Shown here: one piece after another, positions 42,614 to 51,310 of the stretch
How positions within the stretch are numbered: position 1 is the first letter of the stretch
How the letters are laid out: the number at the start of each line of letters is the position of its first letter
NCBI RefSeq assembly: GCF_003065605.1
Contig: NZ_CP026952.1
Coordinates: forward strand, 992,001-1,056,000
Source: Aeromicrobium chenweiae
GTDB lineage: Bacteria; Actinomycetota; Actinomycetes; Propionibacteriales; Nocardioidaceae
Direction of reading: 5' to 3'
DNA: 64,000 nucleotides
The notes under the pieces: generated by a model
Told to the model about the DNA's origin: nothing
The model's input: the letters and a program-made list of their open reading frames with translations, nothing else
The model's database searches: none
Translations under genes and position numbers: made by a program

Positions 42614-45112
42614 GTGGAGTCCGCCGTGCCCGCGAGGGGCATCCTCCGGGTGTACCTCGGTGCGTCCCCCGGCGTCGGCAAGACGTACGCGATGCTCGAC
42701 GAGGGACGTCGGCGCGCCGAGCGGGGCACCGACGTGGTGGTCGGGTTCGTGGAGACCCACGGCCGCGCCCGCACCGCGGAGCAGATCGGCGACCTCGAGG
42801 TGCTGCCCCGGCTCGAGGTCGAGCACCGCGGCACGGTGCAGCAGGAGCTCGACCTCGCCGGGCTCCTGGCCCGGGCGCCCCAGGTCGCGCTAGTCGACGA
42901 GCTCGCCCACACCAACGTCCCGGGGGCCGGTCACGAGAAGCGCTGGCAGGACGTCGAGGACCTCCTCGCCGCGGGCATCTGCGTCATCACCACCGTGAAC
43001 ATCCAGCACCTCGAGTCGCTCAACGACGTCGTCGAGTCGATCACCGGCATCCGGCAGCGCGAGACCGTGCCCGACACCGTGGTGCGCCAGGCCGATGCCG
43101 TCGAGCTCGTGGACATGAGCCCGCAGGCCCTGCGGCGACGCATGGCGCACGGCAACATCTACGCGCCCGACAAGGTCGACCCGGCGCTGTCCCACTTCTT
43201 CCGCGAGGGCAACCTGACCGCACTGCGTGAGCTCGCGCTGCTGTGGCTCGCGGACCGGGTCGACGAGGGCATGGAGCGCTACCGGTCCGAGCACGAGATC
43301 GCCTCGAGGTGGGCGACCCGCGAGCGGGTCGTGGTCGCCGTGACCGGCGGCCCGGAGTCGGAGGGCCTCCTGCGCCGTGCCGCCCGGATCGCGTCCCGCA
43401 CCGGCGGAGGGGAGTGGCTCGCGCTGTACGTGAGCCGGGGCGACGGGCTGGTGCAGGTCGACCCCACGCGCCTGCACCGCCTGCACACCGTGACCGAGGA
43501 CATGGGTGGCACGTTCCACGCGGTCGTCGGCGACGACGCCGCCACCGCGATCCTCGACTTCGCCCGGGCCGAGAACGCGACCCAGGTCCTGATCGGCGCG
43601 AGCAGACGCGGCCGGTTGTCGACCCTGGTCAACCCCGGCGTCGGCGAGACCGTCATCGCCGAGTCCGGCGACATCGACGTCCACATCGTCACCCACGAGG
43701 AGGCACGGCGGGCCACGGGGCACCGGCGGACGTCGACGGGGCTCGGCCGTCGCCGCGAGGTCGCCGGGCACCTCGTCGGCGTGCTCGGGCCCTTCGCCCT
43801 GTCGGCGCTGCTCCTGGTCACGCAGGACCTGCACGGGCTGCAGACCGAGGCCATGACGTTCATGGCGCTCGTCGTCGCGACCGCCATCGTCGGGGGGCGC
43901 TGGCCCGCGATCGCGTGCTCGCTCATCAGCGGCTTCGCGCTCAACTTCTTCTTCACCCCGCCGCTGCGGACGATCTCGATCGCGAGCGGCGACAACGCGG
44001 TCGCGGTGGTGCTGTTCGTCGCCGTGGGCATCGCGGTGTCGTCGGTCGTGGGTCTCGCGGCGCGGCGGACCGCCGAGGCGGACCGGTCGTCCACCGAGGC
44101 GGAAGCGCTCGCGGTGCTGGCGCACAGCCTCCTGCACGCGGGGGACGAGCAGAGCCTGCTGGCCGGGGCGTGCGAGCTGTTCGGGATGCGCGGGGCTGCC
44201 ATCGTCCGGACCGTCGGCGGCGAGGTGGTGGCGGCGTACGGCGAGCCGACCCCGCCGTGGAGCGAGGCGGACGCCGCGGTGCCGATCGACGACGAGACCA
44301 CCCTCGTCCTGACGGGACGACCCCCGGCCGCGGCCGACCAGCGTCTGCTCAAGGCGTACGCCGCGCACGCCTCGGTGCTCGCGGAGCGTCGCCGCGCCGC
44401 CCAGCAGAGCGACGAACGACGGGTGCTGGCCGAGACGGACCAGACCAGGACCGCGCTTCTCGCCGCGGTCTCGCACGACCTGCGGTCGCCGTTGTCGGCG
44501 GTCAAGGCCGCCGTCGGCAGCCTGCGCAACAGCGACATCGACTGGTCGCCCGCGGACGAGGAGGCGCTGCTCGCCACGATCGAGGAGGGCGCGGACCGCC
44601 TCGACGACCTCGTCGCCAACCTGCTGGACATGAGCCGGCTCCGGCTCGGGTCCGTCACGGCACACGTGGACGAGGTCGAGCTCGAGGGCACGATCGCGTC
44701 CGCCGTGAGATCGCTGCCCGGCCGGGACCGCGTGACGGTGAGCGTCGATCCCGCGGTGGCCGTCGTGGCCGCCGATGCGGGGCTGCTCGAGCGCGTGCTG
44801 GCCAACGTCGTCGCCAACGCGTTGAGCTACGCCCCGGCGGCCACCGAGGTCGTGGTCGACGCGACCGTCGTGGCCGGCCGAGCAGTGGTCCGGGTCGTGG
44901 ACACCGGCCCGGGCGTGCCGGCGGCCGAGCGTGGTCGGCTGTTCGAGCCGTTCCAGCGGCTGGGCGACGTCCCCCGTGGCGAGGGGGTGGGCCTCGGCCT
45001 GGCCGTGGCCCGCGGGCTGACCGAGGCGATGGGCGGTACGTTGACCGCCGAGGACACGCCCGGCGGCGGGCTCACGTTCGTCCTCGACCTGCCCCCGACA
45101 GGAGAGCTGTGA
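42614..45112 (+). CDS. kdpD: Osmosensitive K+ channel sensor histidine kinase KdpD
   Basis: 832 residues from GTG 42614. The N-terminal KdpD domain has a Walker A (LGASPGVGKTYAML, 15-28) and VALVDELAHTNVPG; a USP-like domain follows (about 235-360); DUF4118 gives four membrane helices (about 390-490); a GAF-like part follows; the HisKA box has His621 in AVSHDLRSPLSAVK; and the ATPase domain has NVVANALSYAP and GLGLAVARGLTEAMGG. It senses K+ limitation and phosphorylates KdpE. Its stop overlaps the kdpE start (GTGA). Confidence 0.95.
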   Translation: MESAVPARGILRVYLGASPGVGKTYAMLDEGRRRAERGTDVVVGFVETHGRARTAEQIGDLEVLPRLEVEHRGTVQQELDLAGLLARAPQVALVDELAHTNVPGAGHEKRWQDVEDLLAAGICVITTVNIQHLESLNDVVESITGIRQRETVPDTVVRQADAVELVDMSPQALRRRMAHGNIYAPDKVDPALSHFFREGNLTALRELALLWLADRVDEGMERYRSEHEIASRWATRERVVVAVTGGPESEGLLRRAARIASRTGGGEWLALYVSRGDGLVQVDPTRLHRLHTVTEDMGGTFHAVVGDDAATAILDFARAENATQVLIGASRRGRLSTLVNPGVGETVIAESGDIDVHIVTHEEARRATGHRRTSTGLGRRREVAGHLVGVLGPFALSALLLVTQDLHGLQTEAMTFMALVVATAIVGGRWPAIACSLISGFALNFFFTPPLRTISIASGDNAVAVVLFVAVGIAVSSVVGLAARRTAEADRSSTEAEALAVLAHSLLHAGDEQSLLAGACELFGMRGAAIVRTVGGEVVAAYGEPTPPWSEADAAVPIDDETTLVLTGRPPAAADQRLLKAYAAHASVLAERRRAAQQSDERRVLAETDQTRTALLAAVSHDLRSPLSAVKAAVGSLRNSDIDWSPADEEALLATIEEGADRLDDLVANLLDMSRLRLGSVTAHVDEVELEGTIASAVRSLPGRDRVTVSVDPAVAVVAADAGLLERVLANVVANALSYAPAATEVVVDATVVAGRAVVRVVDTGPGVPAAERGRLFEPFQRLGDVPRGEGVGLGLAVARGLTEAMGGTLTAEDTPGGGLTFVLDLPPTGEL

Positions 45113-45783
45113 CGTACGTGCTCGCGGTCGACGACGACCCGGCCATCCTGCGGACCCTGACGATCAACCTGCGGGCGCGCGACTACGAGGTGGTACGGGC
45201 GGCGGACGGGCGCTCGGCCCTGCAGGTCGTCGACGAGCGCATGCCGGACGTCATCATCCTCGACCTCGGCCTCCCGGACCTCGACGGCGTGACGGTCCTG
45301 CGGCGGCTGCGTGCCTTCAGCCAGGTGCCGGTGGTCGTCCTGTCGGCCCGCCACGACTCCGACGACAAGGTGGAGGCGCTCGACGCCGGGGCGGACGACT
45401 ACGTGACCAAGCCGTTCGACATGGCTGAGCTGCTGGCGCGCGTCCGGGCCGCCGTCCGTCGCAGTGGTGCCACCGACGCACCGCTCGTCATCGAGTCCGG
45501 CGACGTCCGGCTGGACGTCACCGAGCGCCGGGCGACCCGGGCGGGCCAGGAGGTGCGGCTGACGCCGACCGAGTGGCACATCGTGGAGGTGCTCGGACGC
45601 CGTCAGGGCCGCCTGGTGCGCCAGGCCGAGCTGCTGCACGAGGTGTGGGGGCCCGGCTACGACCGGGAGACCAACTACCTGCGCGTCTATCTCGCGCAGC
45701 TGCGTCGCAAGCTCGAGGCGGATCCGGCCCGCCCGCAGATGTTCCTGACCGACCCGGGCATCGGCTACCGGCTGGTGACCTGA
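45109..45783 (+). CDS. kdpE: DNA-binding response regulator KdpE
   Basis: 224 residues from GTG 45109. Receiver domain with acidic pair in VDDDPAILR, phosphoacceptor Asp52 in ILDLGLPDLDG and Lys101 in TKPFD; OmpR/PhoB winged-helix domain from about 125 with LTPTEWHIVEVLGRRQGRLV and NYLRVYLAQLRRKLE. It activates the kdp genes when phosphorylated by KdpD. It closes the six-gene kdp operon. Confidence 0.96.
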   Translation: MTYVLAVDDDPAILRTLTINLRARDYEVVRAADGRSALQVVDERMPDVIILDLGLPDLDGVTVLRRLRAFSQVPVVVLSARHDSDDKVEALDAGADDYVTKPFDMAELLARVRAAVRRSGATDAPLVIESGDVRLDVTERRATRAGQEVRLTPTEWHIVEVLGRRQGRLVRQAELLHEVWGPGYDRETNYLRVYLAQLRRKLEADPARPQMFLTDPGIGYRLVT

Positions 45784-45788
45784 CGACG

Positions 45789-46082
45789 TCAGTCGCGGCT
45801 GTTGGCCAGCCCCCGGTGCGCCGACAGCAGGTCCACCTCGGGGCGCTGGGCGACGAACTCCTCGACCTTGTCCAGCACGTCGATCACGTGCCGGCTGTCG
45901 GCGGCGACGATCCCGATCCCCACGCCGGCGCGCCGGTACAGGTCGAGGCTGCCGGTCTCGGCTGCGGACACGATGAACGTCCGCCGCAGGTCCGCGACCA
46001 GCGGGCGGACGACCGACCGCTTCTCCTTGAGGGTGTGGACGTCGCCCAGCAGGATGTCGAGCTCGAGCCAGCCGATCCACAT
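45789..46082 (-). CDS. DUF503 family protein
   Basis: 97 residues with ATG at 46082 (MWIGWLELDILLGDVHTLKEK). The family pattern continues with KRSVVRPLVADLRRTFIVSA and GIGIVAADSRHVIDVLDKVE. DUF503 proteins (YlxP-like in Bacillus, next to rbfA there) are small ferredoxin-like-fold proteins of unknown function, sometimes linked to ribosome maturation. It is convergent with kdpE with 5 bases between the stops and downstream of a zinc-finger gene by 1 base. Confidence 0.9.
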   Translation of the reverse strand: MWIGWLELDILLGDVHTLKEKRSVVRPLVADLRRTFIVSAAETGSLDLYRRAGVGIGIVAADSRHVIDVLDKVEEFVAQRPEVDLLSAHRGLANSRD

Positions 46083-46083
46083 C

Positions 46084-46365
46084 TCAGTCGAACAGCTCGG
46101 AGAGCCAGTGCTCCTTGCGCTTCTTGCGGTAGGGCTGCTGGTCGCCACGTCGACGGTCGTCGTACCGCGGCTCGGAGTGGCGGGACTCCGGGTGCTGCTG
46201 CTGGGGGACCGGCGCCGCGGGGGCGATGTCGGACGCCGCGCGGTCGATGATCTTGTCGAGCTCGCCGCGGTCGAGCCAGACGCCTCGGCAGTCGGGGCAG
46301 TAGTCGATCTCGATGCCGGAACGCTCGCTCATCACGAGGGTGGCACCGTCGGTCGGACACTTCAT
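46084..46365 (-). CDS. zf-TFIIB domain protein
   Basis: 93 residues from ATG 46365. CPTDGATLVM and CPDCRGVWLDRGELDKIID form the TFIIB-type zinc knuckle (Cys3, Cys pair at 23/26), followed by a hydrophilic Gln/Pro/Arg linker (about 50-80) and the basic-aromatic end KKRKEHWLSELFD. Such proteins are common and uncharacterised. It is probably co-transcribed with the DUF503 gene. Confidence 0.88.
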   Translation of the reverse strand: MKCPTDGATLVMSERSGIEIDYCPDCRGVWLDRGELDKIIDRAASDIAPAAPVPQQQHPESRHSEPRYDDRRRGDQQPYRKKRKEHWLSELFD

Positions 46366-46426
46366 GTGGGGTTCCTCCTTGCCTGTCCAACTGGATCCGG
46401 GGCCCGAGAGTTCCCCGATGGGCAGC

Positions 46427-46756
46427 TCAGCTGCACGCGACGCAGGTCACGGCGACCGGCCGGGCCGCGAGCCGCTCGGCCGCGATCGGCTTCCCGCAGA
46501 CCGCGCACACGCCGTACGTGCCGTCGTCGAGACGGTCCAGCGCGGCGTCGATCTCGGCCAGGTGCTTCTCCGCCTGCTGCACGAGCGCGCCCACCTGGGA
46601 CCGCTCGAACGCGATCGTGGCGCCCTCGGGATCGTGCTCGTCGTCGGCGTTGGAACCCTCCGAGGCGGCGATGATGCCGGCGACGTCGCGCTGCAGGAGG
46701 CTGAGCCGCGACTGCGTCGCCGCACGGTCGGACTCGAGCCGTGACCTCGCGTCCAT
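46427..46756 (-). CDS. DksA/TraR-type C4 zinc-finger protein
   Basis: 109 residues from ATG 46756. A coiled-coil N-terminal half (MDARSRLESDRAATQSRLSL and ALVQQAEKHLAEIDAALDRL) precedes GTYGVCAVCGKPIAAERLAA and VTCVACS, the C4 finger of the TraR/DksA family. Family members bind the RNA polymerase secondary channel; in actinobacteria such short forms are of uncertain role. A copy of the dispersed palindromic repeat lies upstream. Confidence 0.88.
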   Translation of the reverse strand: MDARSRLESDRAATQSRLSLLQRDVAGIIAASEGSNADDEHDPEGATIAFERSQVGALVQQAEKHLAEIDAALDRLDDGTYGVCAVCGKPIAAERLAARPVAVTCVACS

Positions 46757-46846
46757 GGTGCCTCCTGGTTGGGTGGGGGATCGGTTGCGAGGACCGACTG
46801 TACTGGGGATGCGGTGGCCCGGCCCCGTGCGCGCGTCAGCCTGGGT

Positions 46847-46910
46847 GCGCGGTGTCTACGCCACCGTATGAGGGCCGATCTGGGCTCAGACGGTGGCGGA
46901 TCCACCGCGC
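46847..46910. repeat. Dispersed palindromic repeat, copy B
   Basis: Outer arms GCGCGGTG (46847-46854) and CACCGCGC (46903-46910), inner arms CGCCACCGT (46859-46867) and ACGGTGGCG (46890-46898), and the inner pair continues with one mismatch into TATGAG/CTCAGA. Same plan and sequence as 21622-21689 and 59126-59189. It lies between the TraR-type gene and tRNA-Lys. Confidence 0.7.
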
Positions 46911-46935
46911 GCGGCGGATGCGTCGGAGAACGACG

Positions 46936-46973
46936 AAGGCCCCGGTTCGCATCTCTGCGGACCGGGGCCTTTT
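46936..46973. terminator. Terminator of tRNA-Lys
   Basis: Arms 46936-46950 and 46957-46971 pair over 15 bases with one G-T wobble (AAGGCCCCGGT outermost) around a 6-base loop. It lies 8 bases beyond the 3' end of tRNA-Lys on the minus strand; the plus side ends in TTTT. Confidence 0.75.
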
Positions 46974-46980
46974 GCGCTGG

Positions 46981-47053
<73 letters not shown>

Positions 47054-47066
47054 GCGGGAAGAAACA

Positions 47067-48605
47067 CTAGCAGGACCCTTGCCGAAGCTTGTAATCGAGT
47101 ACCGCATGAGCTGCGTTGTGGCCCCCGATCCCGCTCACCGCGCCGCCCCGGCGGGCGCCGCTGCCGCACATCAGGACGCGCGGGTGACCGGTCGCGACCC
47201 CCCATTTCTCCCCGGGATGGTGGGCCTTCTCGCCCTCCTCGAGCCACGGCCACTGCAGGTCGCCGTGGAAGATGTGTCCGCCGGGCATGCCGAGCGCCAC
47301 CTCGATCTGCGCAGGCGTCTTGAGCTCGACCCCCATGATGAGCGGGCCGATCGGCTCGGCGAGGTGCTCGTCGAGCGCGGTGATCACCCGGGTGTACGCC
47401 GCCTCCGTGGCCGCGTCGTCGGTGAGCACCTCGCTGGGGGTGTGCAGACCGAAGTAGGTGAGCGTCTGCGCCTCGGTGCCGGCCAGCTCGGGACCGAGGA
47501 TCGAACGGTCGGTGAGGGTGTGGCAGTACAGCTCGCCGGCCGCCCGGGCGGGCAGGGTGCCCGAGGCGGCCTGCTCGTGCGCCGTCTCGAGCTCGCTCAT
47601 CGACTCGCCGAGGTGGAAGGTCCCCGCGAACGCGACCGCCGGGTCGATGCCCGACCGCAGCCGGGGCAGCCGCGACAGGAGGAGGTTGATCTTGAGCTGT
47701 GAGCCCGAGGGCTTGGCCGGCAGGGGCTCGCCGAGCAGTCCCGCCAGGACGTACGGGGCGACGCCGCTGAGCAGCCAGCCGGCCTCGACCGTGAAGCCCT
47801 CGCCGTGGACGCTCACGCCGTCGTCGCTGGCCTCGGCGGACGTGACCTCGGCGTCCGTGCGGATCTGCACGCCCGCCTCGCGGGCGACCCGCTCGAGCTC
47901 GCCGGTGACGGCCCCCATGCCGCCGACCGGCACGCGCCACTCGCCCGTGCCGTTGCCGATCAGGTGGTAGAGGAAGCAGCGGTTCTGGACCAGGGTCGAG
48001 TCGTGCAGGGACGCGAACGTGCCGATCAGCGCGTCGGTGCCGACGACGCCGCGCACCAGGTCGTGCGTGAAGCGCCGCTCGATCGCGGTGCCGATCGGCT
48101 CGTCGACCAGGTCGGTCCAGATGGCCATCTCCACCTGGTCGCGGATCTGGCCGATGTGCGGCAGCGGCGCCAGCAGGGTGGGTGCGAGGGCCTCGGCGAC
48201 GGTCGCCACCTCGGCGTAGAAGCGCCGCCACGCCGTGAGCTCCTCGTCGGAGCCGGTCAGGGCTCGGAAGGACTCCTCGGTGGCCGGGCCGGGGTCGGTC
48301 TCGACGAGCAGCCCGCCGCCCGCGTACGGCGTGTAGGACGCGGTGTCCCGCGAGCGCAGCTCGAGGCGGAGGCCCAGGTCGTCGATCAGCTGCTGGGGCA
48401 TCAGGCTCACCAGGTAGGAGTAGCGCGACAGTCGTGCGTCCACCCCCTCGAAAGCGCGTGCGCTGACCGCCGCGCCGCCGACGTGCGGCAGGCGCTCGAG
48501 CACCGTGACGTCCAGGCCCGCACGGGCGAGGTAGATCGAGGCGACCAGCGCGTTGTGCCCGCCTCCCACGATGACGACGTCCGTGGACGTGTGCTCAGCC
48601 GACAT
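47067..48605 (-). CDS. FAD-dependent oxidoreductase, phytoene-desaturase/PYROXD2-like
   Basis: 512 residues from ATG 48605. The dinucleotide-binding start is VVIVGGGHNALVASIYLARA with LERLPHVGGAA after it, typical of the carotenoid-desaturase-like NAD(P)/FAD oxidoreductases. GNGTGEWRVPVGGMGAVTGE, SGVAPYVLAGLL and the C-terminal FAD-closing RRGGAVSGIGGHNAAHAVLD are further family marks. The substrate is unknown; no carotenoid genes are nearby. Its start overlaps the stop of the DNA alkylation repair gene by 11 bases. Confidence 0.85.
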   Translation of the reverse strand: MSAEHTSTDVVIVGGGHNALVASIYLARAGLDVTVLERLPHVGGAAVSARAFEGVDARLSRYSYLVSLMPQQLIDDLGLRLELRSRDTASYTPYAGGGLLVETDPGPATEESFRALTGSDEELTAWRRFYAEVATVAEALAPTLLAPLPHIGQIRDQVEMAIWTDLVDEPIGTAIERRFTHDLVRGVVGTDALIGTFASLHDSTLVQNRCFLYHLIGNGTGEWRVPVGGMGAVTGELERVAREAGVQIRTDAEVTSAEASDDGVSVHGEGFTVEAGWLLSGVAPYVLAGLLGEPLPAKPSGSQLKINLLLSRLPRLRSGIDPAVAFAGTFHLGESMSELETAHEQAASGTLPARAAGELYCHTLTDRSILGPELAGTEAQTLTYFGLHTPSEVLTDDAATEAAYTRVITALDEHLAEPIGPLIMGVELKTPAQIEVALGMPGGHIFHGDLQWPWLEEGEKAHHPGEKWGVATGHPRVLMCGSGARRGGAVSGIGGHNAAHAVLDYKLRQGSC

Positions 48606-49275
48606 GCTTCAGGGCCTCTCTCTGGCTCAGTGCGCTCATGCGGTCCGCGTGTGACGCCACGAACGTGCGTACCCAGTGCGGGTCCACCCGGGCATGGTCC
48701 CGCAACGCCCACCCGATGGCCTTGCGGATGAAGAACTCCGTGTCGTCGAGATTGGGCTCGATGACCGCCGCCAGCAGGTCGTGGTCGGCGCGCTCGCGAC
48801 GGCCCAGCTGGCTGATGATCGCGAGACGTCGCAGCCACATGTCGTCGCCGGTGCTCCAGGCGCGGACGAGTGCTGCGGTCTCCTGCGGGTGCGCGTCGTG
48901 GAGCGCCGCGAGGTGGCGGGCGAGGTCGTCGACGTGGTCCCACCAGGCGCCCGTCGTGGCGAGGTGGATGTAGAGCGGGACGAGCTCGAGCGCGCCGTCG
49001 GTCATCGGCCGGCGCAGGAGCGCTGCTGCGGCGTAGCGCTCCTCGCGGAACTCCGCGTGGTCCCATAGCTCCTCCACGACGTGCACGAGCTCGGCGAGCG
49101 TGCGCGGCGGGTGCTCACGTGCGGCCGCGGTCGCCACCTTCCGGACGGTCGGCAGCGGCACTCCCAGGAAGGGCGTCTCGGACTTCATGTACGCCTGCAT
49201 CTGCGGTGCGCGCTCCGGGTCGGCCTCCGCGCGCAGCGCCGACCTGATCGAGTCGACGAGGGGAGCTGCGCTCAT
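48595..49275 (-). CDS. DNA alkylation repair protein (AlkD-like HEAT repeat)
   Basis: 226 residues from ATG 49275. All-helical repeats with YMKSETPFLGVPLPTVRKVA, EELWDHAEFREERYAAAAL, TTGAWWDHVDDLARH, DDMWLRRLAIISQLGRRERA and FFIRKAIGWALRDHARVDP, matching AlkC/AlkD-type DNA glycosylases (the Trp-Asp of WWDHVD and the Arg of MWLRRLA are the usual active-site positions). It removes alkylated bases without base flipping in characterised members. Confidence 0.9.
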   Translation of the reverse strand: MSAAPLVDSIRSALRAEADPERAPQMQAYMKSETPFLGVPLPTVRKVATAAAREHPPRTLAELVHVVEELWDHAEFREERYAAAALLRRPMTDGALELVPLYIHLATTGAWWDHVDDLARHLAALHDAHPQETAALVRAWSTGDDMWLRRLAIISQLGRRERADHDLLAAVIEPNLDDTEFFIRKAIGWALRDHARVDPHWVRTFVASHADRMSALSQREALKHVG

Positions 49276-49303
49276 GCGGCGATCATACGGGAACCGTTGC
49301 GAG

Positions 49304-49321
49304 TAGTTGAATATTGAACTA
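49304..49321. promoter_or_regulatory. A/T-rich palindrome upstream of pirin gene
   Basis: TAGTT-G-AATATT-G-AACTA: an 18-bp dyad with one symmetric mismatch (G opposite G), 29 bases before the pirin ATG and 28 bases before the start of the divergent alkylation-repair gene. The size and composition fit a MarR-family site; no MarR gene is in the window. Confidence 0.45.
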
Positions 49322-49350
49322 CATTAGGAGTCCCGACCGAGGAGCTGACC

Positions 49351-50337
49351 ATGCCTGCTGTGAGCGTGACCGACTGGACCGTCCTTCCCCGCGTGGGGGC
49401 GCTCCCCACGCAGCGCGAGGACCGAGCTCCGATCAGCGTGACCACAGCGCCCGTGGGGTACGAGGGCGAGGGCTTTCCGGTGCACCGCGCGTTCGCGGGC
49501 GTCGACCCGGCCAGGCTCGACCCGTTCATCCACATGGACCAGATGGGTGAGGTGGACTACGCCCCGGGGGAGCCCAAGGGGACGCCGTGGCACCCGCACC
49601 GCGGCTTCGAGACCGTGACGTACATGATCGACGGCGTCATGGACCACCAGGACACGCACGGTGGCGGCGGGTCGATCTCCGACGGCGACACGCAGTGGAT
49701 GACCGCCGGGAGCGGGCTGCTGCACATCGAGACACCGCCGGAGTGGCTCGTCACGAGCGGTGGGCTGTTCCACGGGCTCCAGCTCTGGGTCAACCTCCCG
49801 CGCGCCGACAAGTGGCTGCCGCCGCACTACCAGGACATCCGCGGAGGCGACGTGGGCCTGGCCTCCACGGCGGACGCCGGCGCGCTCCTGCGGGTCATCG
49901 CCGGGGAGGTCGACGGGGTGAAGGGCCCGGGATCGACGCACACGCCGATGGCGATGGTGCACGCGACGCTCCTGCCCGGAGCGGAGATGACCGTGCCGTG
50001 GCGAACGGACTTCAACGCCCTCGTCTACGTCATGGCCGGATCCGGCCACGTGGGCGGCGAGCGGCGTCCGATCCGGGCGGGGCAGCTCGCCGTCCTCGAC
50101 CACGGCGAGACCATCACGGTGGGCGCCGACCAGCAGCAGGACGGCCGGACCCCCGCGCTCGAGGTGGTGCTGCTCGGTGGGCTGCCCATCCGGGAGCCGA
50201 TCGCCTGGGCCGGCCCGTTCGTCATGAACACCAAGGCGGAGGTCGTGCAGGCGTTCGAGGACTTCCGCAAGGGGCGCCTCGGCACCATCCCGACGGTCCC
50301 GCACGCGGACCTGCACGGGGAGATGCTGCAGGACTAG
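49351..50337 (+). CDS. Pirin family protein
   Basis: 328 residues from ATG 49351. Pirin N-terminal cupin signatures: DPFIHMDQMGEVDYAPGEPK, GTPWHPHRGFETVTYMIDG (His-x-His metal ligands), MDHQDTHGGGGSISDGDTQW and MTAGSGLLHIETP. The C-terminal cupin follows from about 195. Bacterial pirins bind Fe or Mn and can act as quercetin 2,3-dioxygenases or redox regulators. Its stop overlaps the stop of the convergent Ser-repeat gene (CTAG). Confidence 0.9.
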   Translation: MPAVSVTDWTVLPRVGALPTQREDRAPISVTTAPVGYEGEGFPVHRAFAGVDPARLDPFIHMDQMGEVDYAPGEPKGTPWHPHRGFETVTYMIDGVMDHQDTHGGGGSISDGDTQWMTAGSGLLHIETPPEWLVTSGGLFHGLQLWVNLPRADKWLPPHYQDIRGGDVGLASTADAGALLRVIAGEVDGVKGPGSTHTPMAMVHATLLPGAEMTVPWRTDFNALVYVMAGSGHVGGERRPIRAGQLAVLDHGETITVGADQQQDGRTPALEVVLLGGLPIREPIAWAGPFVMNTKAEVVQAFEDFRKGRLGTIPTVPHADLHGEMLQD

Positions 50338-50585
50338 CGGCGCGTCCCCGCCGCGAACCGGCCGCCGCGTGAGCGCCACGAGAACGCAGACCTCACGCTC
50401 ACGGCGCTGAAGGCCGAGAGCACCGAGGCGAACGAGGCGAACGACAGCACCGAGGCGAACGAGGCCGCGGAGCCGATCGAGAGCACCGAGCGGCTCGACC
50501 CGATCGACAGGATCGAGCGGTCGGACCCGATCGACAGGATCGACCCGGTCGACCGGTAGGACAGGATCGACCGCTCGGCCCTCAT
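50334..50585 (-). CDS. Ser-x-x triplet-repeat small protein
   Basis: 83 residues from ATG 50585. After MRAER, residues 6-74 are 23 consecutive triplets that each begin with serine (SIL SYR STG SIL SIG SDR and so on, ending SAF SWR SRG), then GRFAAGTRR. Positions 2 and 3 of each triplet are mostly hydrophobic (I, L, V, F, A) or G. At DNA level part of it repeats with a 27-base period. Its start overlaps the stop of the histidine phosphatase as ATGA, so it is translated with that gene. A three-residue period suggests a regular rod or ladder structure rather than a globular fold. No function known to me. Confidence 0.72.
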   Translation of the reverse strand: MRAERSILSYRSTGSILSIGSDRSILSIGSSRSVLSIGSAASFASVLSFASFASVLSAFSAVSVRSAFSWRSRGGRFAAGTRR

Positions 50586-51247
50586 GCGTCCTCCCGCTCG
50601 ACCGCGGGGCTGTGGTCGGAGGCGACGCCCCTGGCGGCGGCTTCGCTGACCGACTCGCCCAGCCACGCGGTGACCTCCCAGCCGTCCTTGCTCGAGCCCT
50701 CGACGACGACGATCCCCGTGTTGACGACGTAGTGCGTGCTGACGAACTCGAGGTCGACGTTGAGGGTTCGCGCGGCGCACCAGGCCCGGATGATCGCGCC
50801 GTGGCTCACCAGCGCCACGCTGCCCACCCCGAGCTCCTCGGCCTCGGCGACGACCTCGTCGAACCGGGCGATGACCTCCTCGCCGGTCTCGCCTCCCGGC
50901 ATTCGGACGTCCAGGTGGCCGCCGCACCAGGTCAGCAACGTCGAGACGTACTGGTGGACCGAGGCCTCGTCGGTGTTGCCCTCCACGTCCCCGGCCGAGA
51001 TCTCCTGCAGCCCGGGGCGCACGATCGGCTCGAGGCCGCGGTCGGCGGCCAGGGGAGCGGCCGTCAGGTGGGTGCGCACCATGGACGAGACGAACAGGGC
51101 GTCGATCGTGTCGCCGGACAGGGCGTCGACCAGCTCCTCGGCCTGCTCGTGCCCCAGCTCGGTGAGGCCGGGCCCAGGGACGGTGGACTCGAGGATGCCC
51201 TCGACGTTGGCCGGTGTCTGGCCGTGACGGATGAGGATCAGGCGCAT
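50582..51247 (-). CDS. Histidine phosphatase family protein
   Basis: 221 residues from ATG 51247. LILIRHGQTPANVEGIL is the phosphoglycerate-mutase/phosphatase signature with the phospho-accepting His of RHG; the second His lies in LVSHGAIIRAW. GPGLTELGHEQAEELVDAL and FVSSMVRTHLTAAPLA are typical. The substrate is unknown. It is the upstream partner of the Ser-x-x repeat gene (4-base overlap) and divergent from the glycerol-kinase-like gene. Confidence 0.9.
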   Translation of the reverse strand: MRLILIRHGQTPANVEGILESTVPGPGLTELGHEQAEELVDALSGDTIDALFVSSMVRTHLTAAPLAADRGLEPIVRPGLQEISAGDVEGNTDEASVHQYVSTLLTWCGGHLDVRMPGGETGEEVIARFDEVVAEAEELGVGSVALVSHGAIIRAWCAARTLNVDLEFVSTHYVVNTGIVVVEGSSKDGWEVTAWLGESVSEAAARGVASDHSPAVEREDA

Positions 51248-51310
51248 GACCCGAGCCTAGGTGGAGTCGCCGCCCGGCCCGAGCCAGGCCTCGGTCGCTA
51301 GGGTGCGGCC

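Noticed and set aside
42890-44665. Long minus-strand open frame (591 codons) opposite kdpD
   Set aside because: It is the shadow of a high-GC gene: the product is Arg/Gly/His-rich low complexity, and kdpD on the other strand has every expected domain. The same applies to the long minus frames opposite 11411-14347, 24405-25124 and 52530-54278.
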